Shown here one piece after another: positions 36,721-48,004 of a stretch of 64,000 nucleotides of DNA (within the stretch, counting starts at the first letter, position 1; each line of letters opens with the position of its first letter). The notes beneath the pieces were generated by a model that was not told where the DNA came from, ran no database searches, and saw nothing but the letters and a program-made list of their open reading frames with translations. The stretch is from Tetrastigma voinierianum (taxonomy: Eukaryota; Streptophyta; Magnoliopsida; Vitales; Vitaceae): positions 81,001-145,000 of the forward strand of contig JAEQBH010005286.1 in assembly GCA_016808115.1 (NCBI GenBank). Reading direction: 5' to 3'. Position numbers and translations under genes: made by a program.

Positions 36721-37319
36721 AGAGATTCTCGCGCCTCATACTAGCCATCTACACATGTCTAATGGCAACATTAAATTTTCATTTCAGTCTAACTAGCAAT
36801 GTTAATGCCAATTACTAATAGACTTGACAACCATGAATTTACCCGTTCATTTCCTAAGCGGTGCTAATTGCCAACCACTCATAAATAATTTCAAAACTTT
36901 TATGTTCGTTTCCTTATCCAAGTTCCTAAGGGTATAGTTTCTAACCTTAGCATTCACCTCTTTCCTATACGCATTAGACCATGCATATAATTTCCTATGT
37001 AACGACCGTGCAATCAAAATTCCCCATATACATCAGACCGTTTATATGTCCTTCCACGCAATTTGAACACAAAATCATGCAATCATAACATGCAACAATA
37101 ATGATGTATCTCAAAAGGGTGTAAATATAGCCCCGAGACACTATTCACATACCGAAAATTTTTTTTTTCACACCACGTAATTGCATTTATAGTAAACGCA
37201 ATATAAATATTCCATATTTTAAATCATGCACAAGAAAATTTTTAAAATTTTTGTACTCTTTTTTTCCTAAGTGAATGTTGGCCCATGAATAAAGTCCAAA
37301 CAAAGGACTAACAAAGGGC

Positions 37320-37960
37320 CTGTGTCACGACACCAAATCGAATAAGCCAGTCGCTGATATCAAACCTGGTCGCTAATCTACGAGCACAGCCGTCGCGACG
37401 TCAATCCCATGTCGTGACTCCTCGCCCAACCAAACAGTTCCAGTCGCACCTCAAACACGGGTCGCGACACCGCTTTCTCCCGCCTGCCTTCGCCGTCGCT
37501 GACACCAAGACTGTGTCACGAATTTCCGGAGACTCGCCAACCTATGTCGCGACATCAAGTTCATGTCGCGGACTTCGTTTCGCTCACGGATTTTCCGTGT
37601 CGCGACACCAAAATCCGTGTCAGCGACCTCCCCACTACCAACGGCGTCGCGGACCTCAAAATGATGTCGCGCGACACCAACCTCGGCCTTTTATCCCCAT
37701 CTACCGCCACGCCGCGACACCATTTCCGCGGTCGCCGACCTCTTGTCGCCACCCATGTCGCGACTTCAGAACCCGGGATGTCGCGACCAAGTCACCGCTC
37801 GCTAGTTAAGGTCACAATGCCATTTTCCGTGTCGCGACCTGGGGCTTTTCACTCCTTGTCGCGACTAAGATCTTATTTGTCACCACCCGTGCCCGCCTCT
37901 CACCGTTTAGCCCTCCCGGTCGCGACTCCTTTGTTAGTCACGACTGAAACAAAAACGGGC
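37320..37960. repeat. TGTCGCGACA palindrome array in a second element
   Basis: About ten exact TCGCGAC cores (for example 37394, 37461, 37546, 37600, 37759, 37780, 37833, 37859 and 37919), plus variants, are spaced about 15-80 bases apart. The flanks differ from the array in the 15-kb element (here often CACC or CTTC after the core). It lies in the 5' internal region of the pol-deleted gypsy element. Confidence 0.88.
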
Positions 37961-38521
37961 GCAGCCTATCCCATTTTGATCTCCTGCACCTTCCTTTTCT
38001 CCTTTTTTTTTTTTTTTCAAATCCTCCAGTAACTTTCCCTACTACTCCTAAAGATGCGGTAGCTTGAACACTGCTCTTTACCCACTTCTAAATTTCTAGA
38101 ACTTAATTATAATCATTTCCTTTGTGAAAAAATTGGAATCATTTTCCAAAATTTCACAAAACCCATTCTATTCATGTTCAAAAAAAAAAAAAAAAAAACT
38201 GGAGCATTGTCCAAAAAAGTATTTTTTTTTTCGTTCATTTCTAGACTGTTCTGTCCAAAAATTTTCTCGAACTCCTAAGGTTAGATTTTCTCGACCCTAG
38301 TGTTCAACACTTTTTTCTATTCTATTCACCAAGCATACAATTTCACAATTTACATACAGTGTATTCATCAAAATGCACAATTCAATCACACATCACCATT
38401 CATTTCTCAAAATGAACAAAGGATGCATGATCTAACCCGTACCCAATCAAATCCTAGGTGTATCGTAAACCTAACTCTACACCCATCGAGCTCCCGCCGT
38501 AATCGCTTAATCTACCGATAC
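37961..38521. other. Internal leader region of the pol-deleted gypsy element
   Basis: This is the AT-rich stretch between the palindrome array and the 5' LTR. It holds poly-T and poly-A runs (38008-38020, 38178-38199). No convincing primer-binding site was found next to the LTR end at 38522; CAGTATCGGTAG on the minus strand is only a weak candidate. Confidence 0.4.
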
Positions 38522-39250
38522 TGCCGTGATGCCCCAAACCCGGGGAGTTCGGGCTGGATCACTCCGTCAACCCATCTGAATCTACATGTCTCAGTTACGA
38601 GACACAAACATGAGTAAAATAGCCACATGGGGCCCATACATCCATACTCATAAAACAAAATAATCAACTATATTCTCATAGTTTCCATGCCTGTTCTACT
38701 ACAGATTTATACATTTTCACAAGATATTTACTCAAAGCCACACTTTGGCTTTCTTCTCAAAAGCTACCTCTACTGCGTACCGTCTCCCTGGATAGTCCTT
38801 GTACCTGAAAGGGGGTCCCACGACGGGGTGAGCAAAGCCCAGTAGAAAGTTTTCCTACAAGGGTTACTCCCCACCTAAAATGCATATGCAATGGCATATA
38901 TAAACAATCAATCACATTCCATACAATTATTTACTATTATCTGAAATGTCTATATCATGGCTGAGATGCAACCTCATCATCGACCGAAGTCCCAACCGAC
39001 TTCAAGTACACCCGGGAATGCCAAGGTGAATAAAACCACCACACACCATGACTAAACCATTGGAGACCCTCCAATTTTTTTTTTATCAAAACCTGATTTT
39101 TGTTTTCTTTTGTGGGCCACGGATTTCCGGGTTTACATCGCAGGACGCTGCACGCCTTTTCAACATTTTCATGAACTTACATCACCGGGATTCATGTCTA
39201 ACCATGAATAACATTTGGGACTTTCACCTTGGGGGGGATCTACCCCAACT
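38522..39250 (-). repeat. 5' LTR of the pol-deleted element, distal part
   Basis: This is the LTR end that carries the GATGCCCCAAACCCGGGG block. It is colinear with 33031-33880 and 45865-46570. It is interrupted after CAACT at 39246-39250 by the solo LTR and resumes at 41211. Confidence 0.85.
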
Positions 39251-41210
39251 TGTAAGACACGAGAAATTCCAATTTCTAGAATAAGGGTAAAATCATAATT
39301 TCGATTACAAAATTGTGATTTCGATTAAAAATTCGAAATTAATTCTTTAGATCTCGGATGATAAAATGGACAGATCATCGACCGTTCTTTAAATCTGGGG
39401 CCAAGACGTGAAATTTCGTAGAATTCCGAGATAGTCAAATTTACACGCCGAGGCATGTAGCTCGTGCCGTGAAACGATTTTCGATGTGATCGTCACATAT
39501 AACACGTACTCATGCCATAAGTGGTGGGCGCGAGTAGAGAAAATGATGAAATGGATCGCCGAGATAATGCCGTAATGTCAAAACTGAAAAGAGAGATGAA
39601 ATCGGCATTATGGAAATCGTTAGTCACTTCAAAAGACAAAATCATTGATTAGTCGGTTTTCCCAAAGTTAAGAAGCAAACAAAAAACGTGAAAGGGCATT
39701 TTGGAAATCGACAGTAGCCATTTTTGAGAGATTTTCTTTAGAGAGAGAAACTTCTCTCTAAAAATACGGCATCTAATCCATCTAGCCTTCTGACAAGAAG
39801 AACTCGCTCACGCGAGATGGCTTCGTGTGGGCACCAGATTTAGGGAGTTTTCTCAAACTTCGAGAGGTAGGGTTTCCCTACCGGGTTTTATTCTTCGACA
39901 AGTACCATGTAAATGTTTCGGCGGATCGAGGCCTCGAACTAATAACACCCGCCCTAAACTCGGACCGAATCGATACACTTTTGAACGAAATGTAGCGTAC
40001 CGTGGACTCCGCCATGGCTGATTCGGGTGGTCGAATGTTGTATTTTTTGTGATAAATCATGGATTGATTTGGATGAGTCGAAATGGCCGTGGAAATGTGG
40101 GTCTGGCCAAAGTGAACCAATGAATGGATGTGTGTTCGAACCGTGAAACCTAGGTTTTTACCGTTCATAGAATAGTGACAAAAAATATTTTTTGTGGTGA
40201 AATGTGTCAGTTTGTTTATCTAAGTCGAATTGTTTCGTGGTTTGATCATTAGCCCAAGTGAGCTAATTTTTGATGTATGAATTGATTAATTACATGACAT
40301 GATTGTGTGATCGATATTATGGATATGTGCATGTTTACTTATTTGCATGTGATTAGACTGTATTGGAATTGGCATACATGCATTCATATGCAATCGGAAC
40401 ATCTCGGGACTATAGAGTGAGTGCATGAGATGAGTCTGTAGAAATGGTTCGAGGGTAGTTCAAAATATTAATTATCTGAGAGAGTTCAAATTAAAAATAT
40501 CAATCGCTTCCGAGCATCCACTGATATTCACATCGGCGGCAGTCCACAATAAATAATATATCAATCGTCTGAGCGGTTCAATGATATATACACTCTCGAG
40601 GGTTGTCCACAAACTAACAAAACAATAATTTACGAGGCTTGAAGAGTGTGAGAGAGCTTGGAGGACTCCTGGATCCGAGTCGGTCATACGCATTCAACTA
40701 AGCATCATGAATTTGCTTCAATGTGCTTAATTTGGAACATTGCACCGCACTCCTGTGGAGAGTGTACTCTAATTTAGGGCGATTCCACCATCGAGCATTA
40801 GCTCACCCTCGTCGAGGGATAATATTTACAGTAATGTGGAGCGTGGCGGGACTCATTCCTGTAGGGTCGATTTCAGAAGAAAGCCGTGTGGCTTTGATGA
40901 TGTTCATGTATTAGAATCGAAAGATTTTAATATATGTTGTATAAGAGTAAATATTCGAACTCTTAACTACAGAGGCGTAGTCGATTCATAGTTGAAGCAT
41001 TTACGCACTGCTCACGGGCCCAAGTGGCTGCTTTTATTCATGCTAGGATTTATACTGACTCCGCTTGGGACATGATATGCAGCAAGATCGTATTGCAGAG
41101 CTCCTCGCATGCTTTGAGACTCCGCCTCGATTTTCAAGGGCGCCTGCAACTGACATCCACTTGTATTTCGCGGTCGACGGCAGTCAACGGATCCTGCCTG
41201 GGGCGTCCCA
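39251..41210 (+). mobile_element. Solo LTR, Ty3/gypsy, with perfect 5-bp target duplication
   Basis: A 1960-bp sequence begins TGTAAGACACGAG and ends GGGGCGTCCCA. It is flanked on both sides by CAACT (39246-39250 and 41211-41215). Removing it joins the two parts of the host LTR, whose order is confirmed by the uninterrupted copy at 45847-47981. The sense strand is taken as plus from the position of the leader-like GAGAGAAACTTCTCTC block. It is related to the inverted copy at 43138-45076. Solo LTRs arise by recombination between the two LTRs of a full element. Confidence 0.92.
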
Positions 41211-42576
41211 CAACTTGCTCCGCCAAAAACATGTAATTTATCATTTTGATCATCTTACACACTCGCGGAATTTCTACCTCGACTGGCCCTATTTTTCCCG
41301 AAGCCTCCCACGACCCATTTACCAACACCGGGTAACAAACCATACTCCCACTCCACACCCACACCCGACTTGACGCGACGCGACCGTGCATATAATGCAT
41401 GATGCTGTCGTATTTTTCCTCATGTTACATGCATGAATGAACACTACATGAAACATTTACAAACCATGGACAATTATAATTTATACATATAATCCACCTC
41501 CATGCAAACCATATTAAGACATCAAATAGCATGCATCAATATGTTATTCAAGCAAGCACTAACACAATAACCTGTCATCAACTCTGGGACTATTCAAATG
41601 CGGTACTCACTTCGCTTCTTCAGAAACATTATGAACCATTTTATTCCAACCCTTGTCATCACATCAAACAACTCATGACACCTAGAAACTTCGGGTTTCT
41701 AGTTCAACTCCTAACTCCCACAATGGCGATCGCGCTAAATCGGTCATGAAATCCATACCCTTTAATTCCAAAGTTTGAACTAATTTACTTAGCCTCCCAT
41801 AAGCAACCCCTACCATTATAAAGCCTTTAAAGCAAAGTAAACCAAGTAAGAATATCTTACCTCTCGAGCTCGGCTGAACTCCAACTTTTCGTGTCCACAC
41901 GTAGATCTTCACTCGCGCACCAACTTTTTAGTACTTGAACCGTCGAACGTCGACCGCCCGAACCCTAAAAATCCTTCCTTTCCCTCTTCCTCCTTTCTCC
42001 TTTCCCTCCTTTTCCTCTACAAATTCTTTTCTCTTGTCTTTATTTTCTTTTCCTTCCTTTTTGCTTTTCTTTTCCTTTTTCTCATATTTCTCATCTCACC
42101 TCTCTTCACTTTCTCATTTTCTCTTCTCCTTTGCCATTTTCTCTCCCTCAATCATTATCATCAGAAGGTCAGCTGAGGCAATTTCTCTCATTTTCCTCAT
42201 GTCTCATGCGCCACTAATTTTCCATATTTATTCCTTATTTCTTATTCCCTTTATGACATCATCAACCACATGGCTTCCATGTGAGCCGGATTCATTTCCC
42301 ACACATGGCATCAGGAGCTATTCTCACAGCTGTCTGGCCACACTTTGGAGGCGCCACGTAAGATCTCCCATCTTTGCCACAGGTCATCCGACACACCCCA
42401 CCTCGAAAACCATGAAACCCTACCACCCTAATCCAAACGAAATTCCGACCGGTCGCTTAAATTTCACGACGATGTCAACTGAGAAGTCCGCTTCAATATC
42501 CGAGATCTAAAAAATTCTGATTTTCAAATTAAATTACTATTTTACCTTTTCGAGAAAAATCGAATTTCGTCTTACA
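41211..42576 (-). repeat. 5' LTR of the pol-deleted element, proximal part
   Basis: Colinear with 46570-47981 and with the right part of 33031-35374, including the CT-rich tract at 41960-42150. It ends at CTTACA (42576), next to the copia integrase remnant. The 191-codon ORF at 41935-42510 is a by-product of this tract. Confidence 0.85.
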
Positions 42577-43010
42577 GGTTCGAGGAGTTAGAGTTTGTTC
42601 TTTCGGGAACAGAAGCCTCGATATTGTTAATCGATCTCAAGCCGAACAATATCATGTATAGGAGCCTGATAAATGTCAATGACAGCTGTGGGAATATCAA
42701 CATATTCCTCTTCAAAAGCAAAGTCCCTATCCTTATCTCCCCAATCAAACTCAACATCCTCAAAGAACCGAGCATTTCCTGTCTCAAAAATTGATTTAGT
42801 AGTAGGATCATAGAATTTGTAACCCCCGGATCTTCTGCAGTATCTAATAAAAATAGCAACTAACCGTTTCTGAATCCAATTTTTCTACGTGGCCCGTAAA
42901 GTGCCTTCCTTCAAATTCCTCGACATCCCCAAATGTAAGTGCTTTAGACTAGCTTCGCTACCCAACGCTCATAAGGGGTTTTAGCAAAGCCATTTAGTCG
43001 GTATCATATG
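42577..43010 (-). pseudogene. Ty1/copia integrase C-terminal remnant
   Basis: On the minus strand KHLHLGM (near 42940) is followed across frameshifts by GYKFYDPTTKS and FETGNARFFEDVEF (about 42830-42750), the post-core block of copia integrase that links to reverse transcriptase. The text ends at VPERTNSN next to the gypsy LTR at 42576. It fits the missing upstream part of the RT remnant at 31940-33030, showing that one element was split. Confidence 0.85.
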
Positions 43011-43137
43011 ATATACGTCATAGCCTTAATGCTTTAGCAAATGATCAATAATCTACTATTTAAAGTTTGGATTGAGAAAGTAAAAAACTTTCATATTCTA
43101 ATAATAATAATAATAATAATAAAATAATAATAATAAT
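43011..43137. repeat. Short spacer with (AAT)n microsatellite
   Basis: AT-rich text, then about 37 bases of AAT repeat with one interruption (43100-43136), which abuts the start of the next LTR. Confidence 0.8.
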
Positions 43138-45076
43138 TGTGACGCCTGTGGGTCCGCTTGACTCAATTCACAACCTGCTAGAATACAAGTGAGGTCTGCC
43201 ACCGACGCTACTTTGGGAAAATCTGCGTAGTCTCCTTTGTACGAGGAGCTCTACCCAAATACAAAACCCCGTGATATCATGTCTCAACCGTGGCATTATA
43301 ATCCAATATATCCAATCACATGAGTAATACGACCACTTGGGCCCATAAACAATACTCAATATGCATACCAACTATGAATCCAACTATATATCCTATAGTT
43401 ACAAGAGTTACAATATTTTCACTCTTAAACAATACATATATTAAACTTAAAGAGTTCTAATACATGTAAACCACCAAAGCCACATTCCTACTTCTTCTGT
43501 AACTCACCCCAGATCGAGCCGTTCCCCGCACGCTCCCGTACCAGTGCGGGGGTCCCATGACGGTGAGCTAATGCTGCAGGAGAATCGCCTTGCGCTACTC
43601 ACCACCTAAGTGCGCTAATGTTCCACTTAAACACACATTCAAGCAAATGCATGATCCTACTCAATGTCTACATGACTAACTCGCATCCCGAGTCCTTTCA
43701 TCGACTCTCTCACACTCGCCTAAGCCTCAGAGGAGAATTATTATTTTGTTTGTTTGTGGACAACCTTCAATGTGTATATATATATCAATTGGGTCAGCCC
43801 GACGATTGATATATTATTCGTTGTGGACTACCCTCCGATGAATAATCAGCCGCTCCGACGATTGGATATTTTAAATTTAGACTACTCCGATAATTAATGT
43901 TTATTAACCCTCCGAATCCATTTTCTAGACTGTCTTCATGCACTAACTCCTATAGTCGTAGGATGTCTCCAAAGGTATATGGAATGATGTATGCCATTTC
44001 CAATATTAATTTAATCACATGCAATATAAATACGCATGATATTCACATAATATCCAATCACACAATCATGTCATGTGAAGATTATTTCAAACATCAAAAT
44101 TAGCTCATTTCAAGAATGATCAAACACGATCAATTTAATTTAAATCACTAATAAACACATATTTTCCCAAAATATATTTTCGTGTCACTATTCCTAGGAA
44201 CAGTGAAACCCTAGGGTTTACGATTCCAACACTCAACAAGTCACCTGGCTCACTTTAGAACCCATATCTCACTACCATTCCCAAATTTTTTTCCAAACCA
44301 ATACATGATTTATCACCAAATCACCCAATTTGACAACCCATCTGGCCGTGGCAAACAATACCATTCCAATGGGTACTCAAAAATTCATATCACTCGTCCT
44401 GCTCGACTGATCAAACTGGCCTCTCACTTACTTCATTCACCAAACATTTGTAAAGTATTTAAAAGAGTAATAAAACTAGCAGGAGAAACCCCTACCCTTG
44501 AGTTTGTCAAAACTCACAATCCGGTAGACCGGTTCCTCTCCTCGCGCAGAGCCAGCTTCTTCTTGTCCCGAAGACCGCCAACTGGATCGCGTATTTTCAG
44601 AGAAGACGACTCTCTCTCACTCAGAAAAACAAATCTTAAACCCATCGTGATTCCTACTCCTCTTTCACGTTTTATTCTTTTGAATGGGAGAGACGACACT
44701 ATACACTATTTTGTCACTTTGTGACTTAAAATCAAAATCCAAAATGTCTATTATGTCCCTTCATTTACTGGGCTACATCTCAAGACTATCTCTACGTCCA
44801 TTTTCATCATTTCACTCATACCACTTATGGCACAAGAGTACAGCCAGGTGTGACTTTCAAGCCGCGATCGAACATCGCTTATCTGCATTCAAACGCGATG
44901 CCTTGAAAATGTACGACCCGACTATCTCGGAATTCGACGAAATTTTACGTGCAAATTGGGGATTTCACAAGACGATTCCAACCCGCATAATCCGTTTTGT
45001 CATCCGAGATCTAGAGAATTAATTCCGGATTGTTAACCGAAATCACAATTTTGTAATCGAAATTACGATTTTGCCC
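43138..45076 (-). mobile_element. Ty3/gypsy LTR, inverted copy of the solo LTR, truncated
   Basis: The plus text begins TGTGACGCCTG and runs parallel to the reverse complement of 39251-41210: GAGGAGCTCT, CCACTTGGGCCC (43332), the CATGCACTAACTCCTATAGTC block (43935), AAACCCTAGGGTTTA (44208) and GAGATCTAGAGAATTAATT (45006). About 30 bases expected at its right end are missing, replaced by the tandem duplication that follows. The 139-codon ORF at 44305-44724 lies within it and has no recognised product. Confidence 0.82.
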
Positions 45077-45324
45077 TATAAAATGTGTTTAAAATATGTT
45101 TCAAGCTAGTCAAGCAATTCAATTCGAACGAGTTGAGCTTAAAGCTTTTGACATCTCAAGAAAACTTAGTTAATCAAGCAATTTAATTATATTATAGACT
45201 TATAAAATGTGTTTAAAATATGTTTCAAGCTAGTCAAGCAATTCAATTCGAACGAGTTGAGCTTAAAGCTTTTGACATCTCAAGAAAACTTAGTTAATCA
45301 AGCAATTTACTTATATTATAGACT
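45077..45324 (+). repeat. 124-bp tandem duplication, nearly identical
   Basis: Bases 45077-45200 and 45201-45324 differ by one substitution that I could find (TTTAATTATA against TTTACTTATA). Both begin TATAAAATGTG. Confidence 0.96.
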
Positions 45325-45846
45325 TAAGTGGTGCGTAATCCCGACGTTATAAAATGTCGGCACTCCACCTACATTATACCAATTAACTTCAAGTGAAATA
45401 ATCAAAGTTGGATACAAGAATTGATATAAGATTTACAATAACAATAGTATCAAATTTCATGTACGTTTCAAATCTCTCTCTGTGGAGACTCTTAAAAATC
45501 CGCATTTTCAAGGAAGGATAAATGATAATTTCCTGAAAATCCGAATTTTTCTAGATCTCTGATGACGAACTTAATTTCACCGTTGAATGCCATAAATCTA
45601 GTTAGCTACCACGTCGAATTTCGTTGAATTTCGAAACAGTCGGGATTTCACGTTTTTCGAGGCACGTAGAGGAGTACGGGACACTTGGCACGTTATGTGT
45701 GGTCCAAGAGGTTGTGTTCTATGGGTTACGGAAGACACTACCTAACAGTATTATGACAGCTATGAAGGCTAGTAAGATGCTCCTAAGTTATAATGGGCTT
45801 GTACCTAACTTATGCCATCGAGGTGAGGGATAGTGGTGGTAATGAC
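45325..45846 (+). mobile_element. Short unassigned stretch then a plus-strand gypsy LTR fragment
   Basis: 45325-45480 is unrecognised; it contains CGACGTTATAAAATGTCGG, a short inverted repeat. From about 45500 the text follows the 5' part of the solo LTR (compare 39340-39480 and 54290-54420): AGATCTCTGATGACG, then CGTCGAATTTCG and CACGTTTTTCGAGGCACG. It stops at the next LTR. Confidence 0.55.
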
Positions 45847-47981
45847 TGTAAGACATCTCAGCCAGACGCCCTAAACCTCGGGGTTCTGACTGGCCCAATA
45901 ACCCTAAGGAAAATCTATACATCTCGTATCACGAGGCGCATACCTGAGTAAAATGCCTCTTGGGCTCATAGACCAATACTCATAAAAACAAATATAAACT
46001 ATATTATCATAGTTTCCATACCTGTTTTACAAAAAGATTTATACATATTTACAAAATATTTACTCAAAGCCACAATATTTTCTTCTCGTGTTAATTTCAT
46101 CACAGATCAGTTCCCTCGATAGTCCCCAGATCAGTGGGTCCTACCGACCCGATGAACAAAGCCCAAGAGAAAGTTTTCCTACAAGGGTTATTCTCACCCA
46201 AAAATGCATATGCAATGGCATATATAACAATCAATCACATTCCATATAATTATCACACATATGAAATGTATATATCATGGCTAGATGCAACCCCATGCTC
46301 ACGACCCGAGTCCTAACTCGACTTCCCTCTACACCTGGAATGCCAAGAGTGAATAAAACCAGTCACACACCATGACTAAACCATTGGAGACCCTCCAATT
46401 TTATTTATCAAAACCTGAATTTGTTTTCTCAGGCTACTTGATTCGGTTTATACTCGCAGGATGCCGTGACGCTCTTTCAACATTTTCGTGAACTTACATC
46501 ACCGAGATTCATGTCTAACCATGAATAACATTTGGGACTTTCACCCCTGGGGGATCTACTCCCAATCCTGTTCGCCAAAACACGTAATTTATCATTTTGA
46601 TCATTTAAACACCGCGGGAATATCTACCTCGACTTTGTCCCATTTTTCCCAGAGTTCACGCACTCCATTTACCAATACCGATGAATAAACCTTACCCCGC
46701 ACTCCACACCGACCGACGCGATGTGACTGCATAAGTGAAATGGCTGATGCCAATGATTTTCCCTCATGTTACATGCATGAATGAGCACTACATGAAACAT
46801 TTACACACCATGGATAATTATAATTTTTACATATAATCTACCTCCATGCAAACCATATTAATACATCAAATAGCATGCATCAATATCATATTTCCACACA
46901 CTGCATGTTATTCAAGCAAGTACTAACACACAACTCGTCACCACTGGGGATTCATTCAACAGTGGTACCACGCCTTCGGCAAACATGAAACCATTTGGTT
47001 CCAAATCCTTATCATCACATCAAACAACCATGATACCTAGAAACTTTCGCTTAGTTCAAACCCTTAACTCCCACGGGCCAAGACTATAAACCTGGCTACG
47101 AAACCATACCCTTTAATTCCAAAGCTCGAATCCACGACGGCCTCTCATTGCCTCTGCCAACCCCTTTCAACATTATAAAGCCTTAGGCTAAAAAGTAAAC
47201 CTCAAGTAGGAAGGCCCACCTTCTTGAGTTTGAAAAACTCCAAAAATCGGAGTCCACGCTGTCAGTTCCTCTCTCCGTAACTTCCCTTCTTTGTTCAATA
47301 ATCCGACCCGGCTTCTGACGCTCTACAAATCTAGAGAGAAGTCAGACGTTCTCTCTCTAGGATTTCTCCATGTTTGGCCACTGCATCTCCATTCCTTCCT
47401 CTCTACGAATTCTTTTCCTTTATTCCTTCCTTTTTGCTTTTCTTTCTTTTTCTCTTTTCTCCTTTCTCATTTTCCTTTCATTTTCTCCTCATTTTCTCTC
47501 CCTTTTTGGAGCCACCACTCATCCGATCAAAGGAGGAAATTTCCTCCCCTTTTCCTCTAACCATTTGTGTGGCTATCATTTTTCCATTCCTTTTCTTTTA
47601 TTTCATAAATCCTCTTTATGACATCATCATCACATGGCTTAATATGAGCCATGGAATCAAATCTCACACATGGCTAATCAGGGCCACACTATGTTACCCA
47701 TGTGGCTCACTGTGTGATTATTCATTTTTATGCCAAGTGTCACCCATTTGAGGTGCCATGTGGCATCTCCCAATCTTGCCATGTGTCATCCGACACCCCA
47801 CGCCTCGAAAAACGTGAAATTCCGACCACCTTGGAATCTAACGAAATTCGACACGTAGAGCTAAATTTTGAGATCATTTCAATGAGGCGTCATTCCACAT
47901 CCGGAGATCTAGAAAATTCGGATTTTCCTGTCGAAATTACGATTTGCTCTTTTGAGAAAATTGGAATTTTCTCGGTTCACA
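45847..47981 (-). mobile_element. Ty3/gypsy LTR, probably solo
   Basis: A 2.1-kb uninterrupted copy of the LTR of the pol-deleted element (see 33031-35374 and 38522-42576). The minus-strand start is TGTGAACCGAG at 47981. No flanking internal sequence or clear target duplication was found. It abuts the left end of the pol remnant at 48.0 kb. Confidence 0.75.
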
Positions 47982-48004
47982 CCGTGAGTCGGTAAATTTT
48001 CTAT

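Larger units (their letters stand above)
33031..42576 (-). mobile_element. Pol-deleted Ty3/gypsy element nested in the copia element
   Basis: Two homologous LTRs (33031-35374 and 38522-42576, the latter split by a solo LTR) bracket about 3.1 kb that holds only a probable gag remnant. Both LTRs have a minus-strand start of TGTAAG, and a polypurine tract sits at 35375-35390, so the element reads on the minus strand with its 5' LTR on the right. Reverse transcriptase and integrase are absent, so this is a non-autonomous deletion derivative. It separates the copia integrase tail from copia RT. No clean target duplication was found; the left end (33031) is approximate. Confidence 0.75.

Noticed and set aside
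37414..38032. Overlapping ORFs of 131 and 162 codons
   Set aside because: They arise from the GC-rich TGTCGCGACA array, where stop codons are rare by composition; all three frames are partly open.
41935..42510. 191-codon ORF, the longest in the window
   Set aside because: Its first half is Phe/Ser/Leu-rich because it translates the CT-rich tract of an LTR. Sister LTRs do not keep the frame.
44305..44724. 139-codon plus-strand ORF
   Set aside because: It lies within an LTR and has no motif; the corresponding part of the inverted sister LTR is not open.
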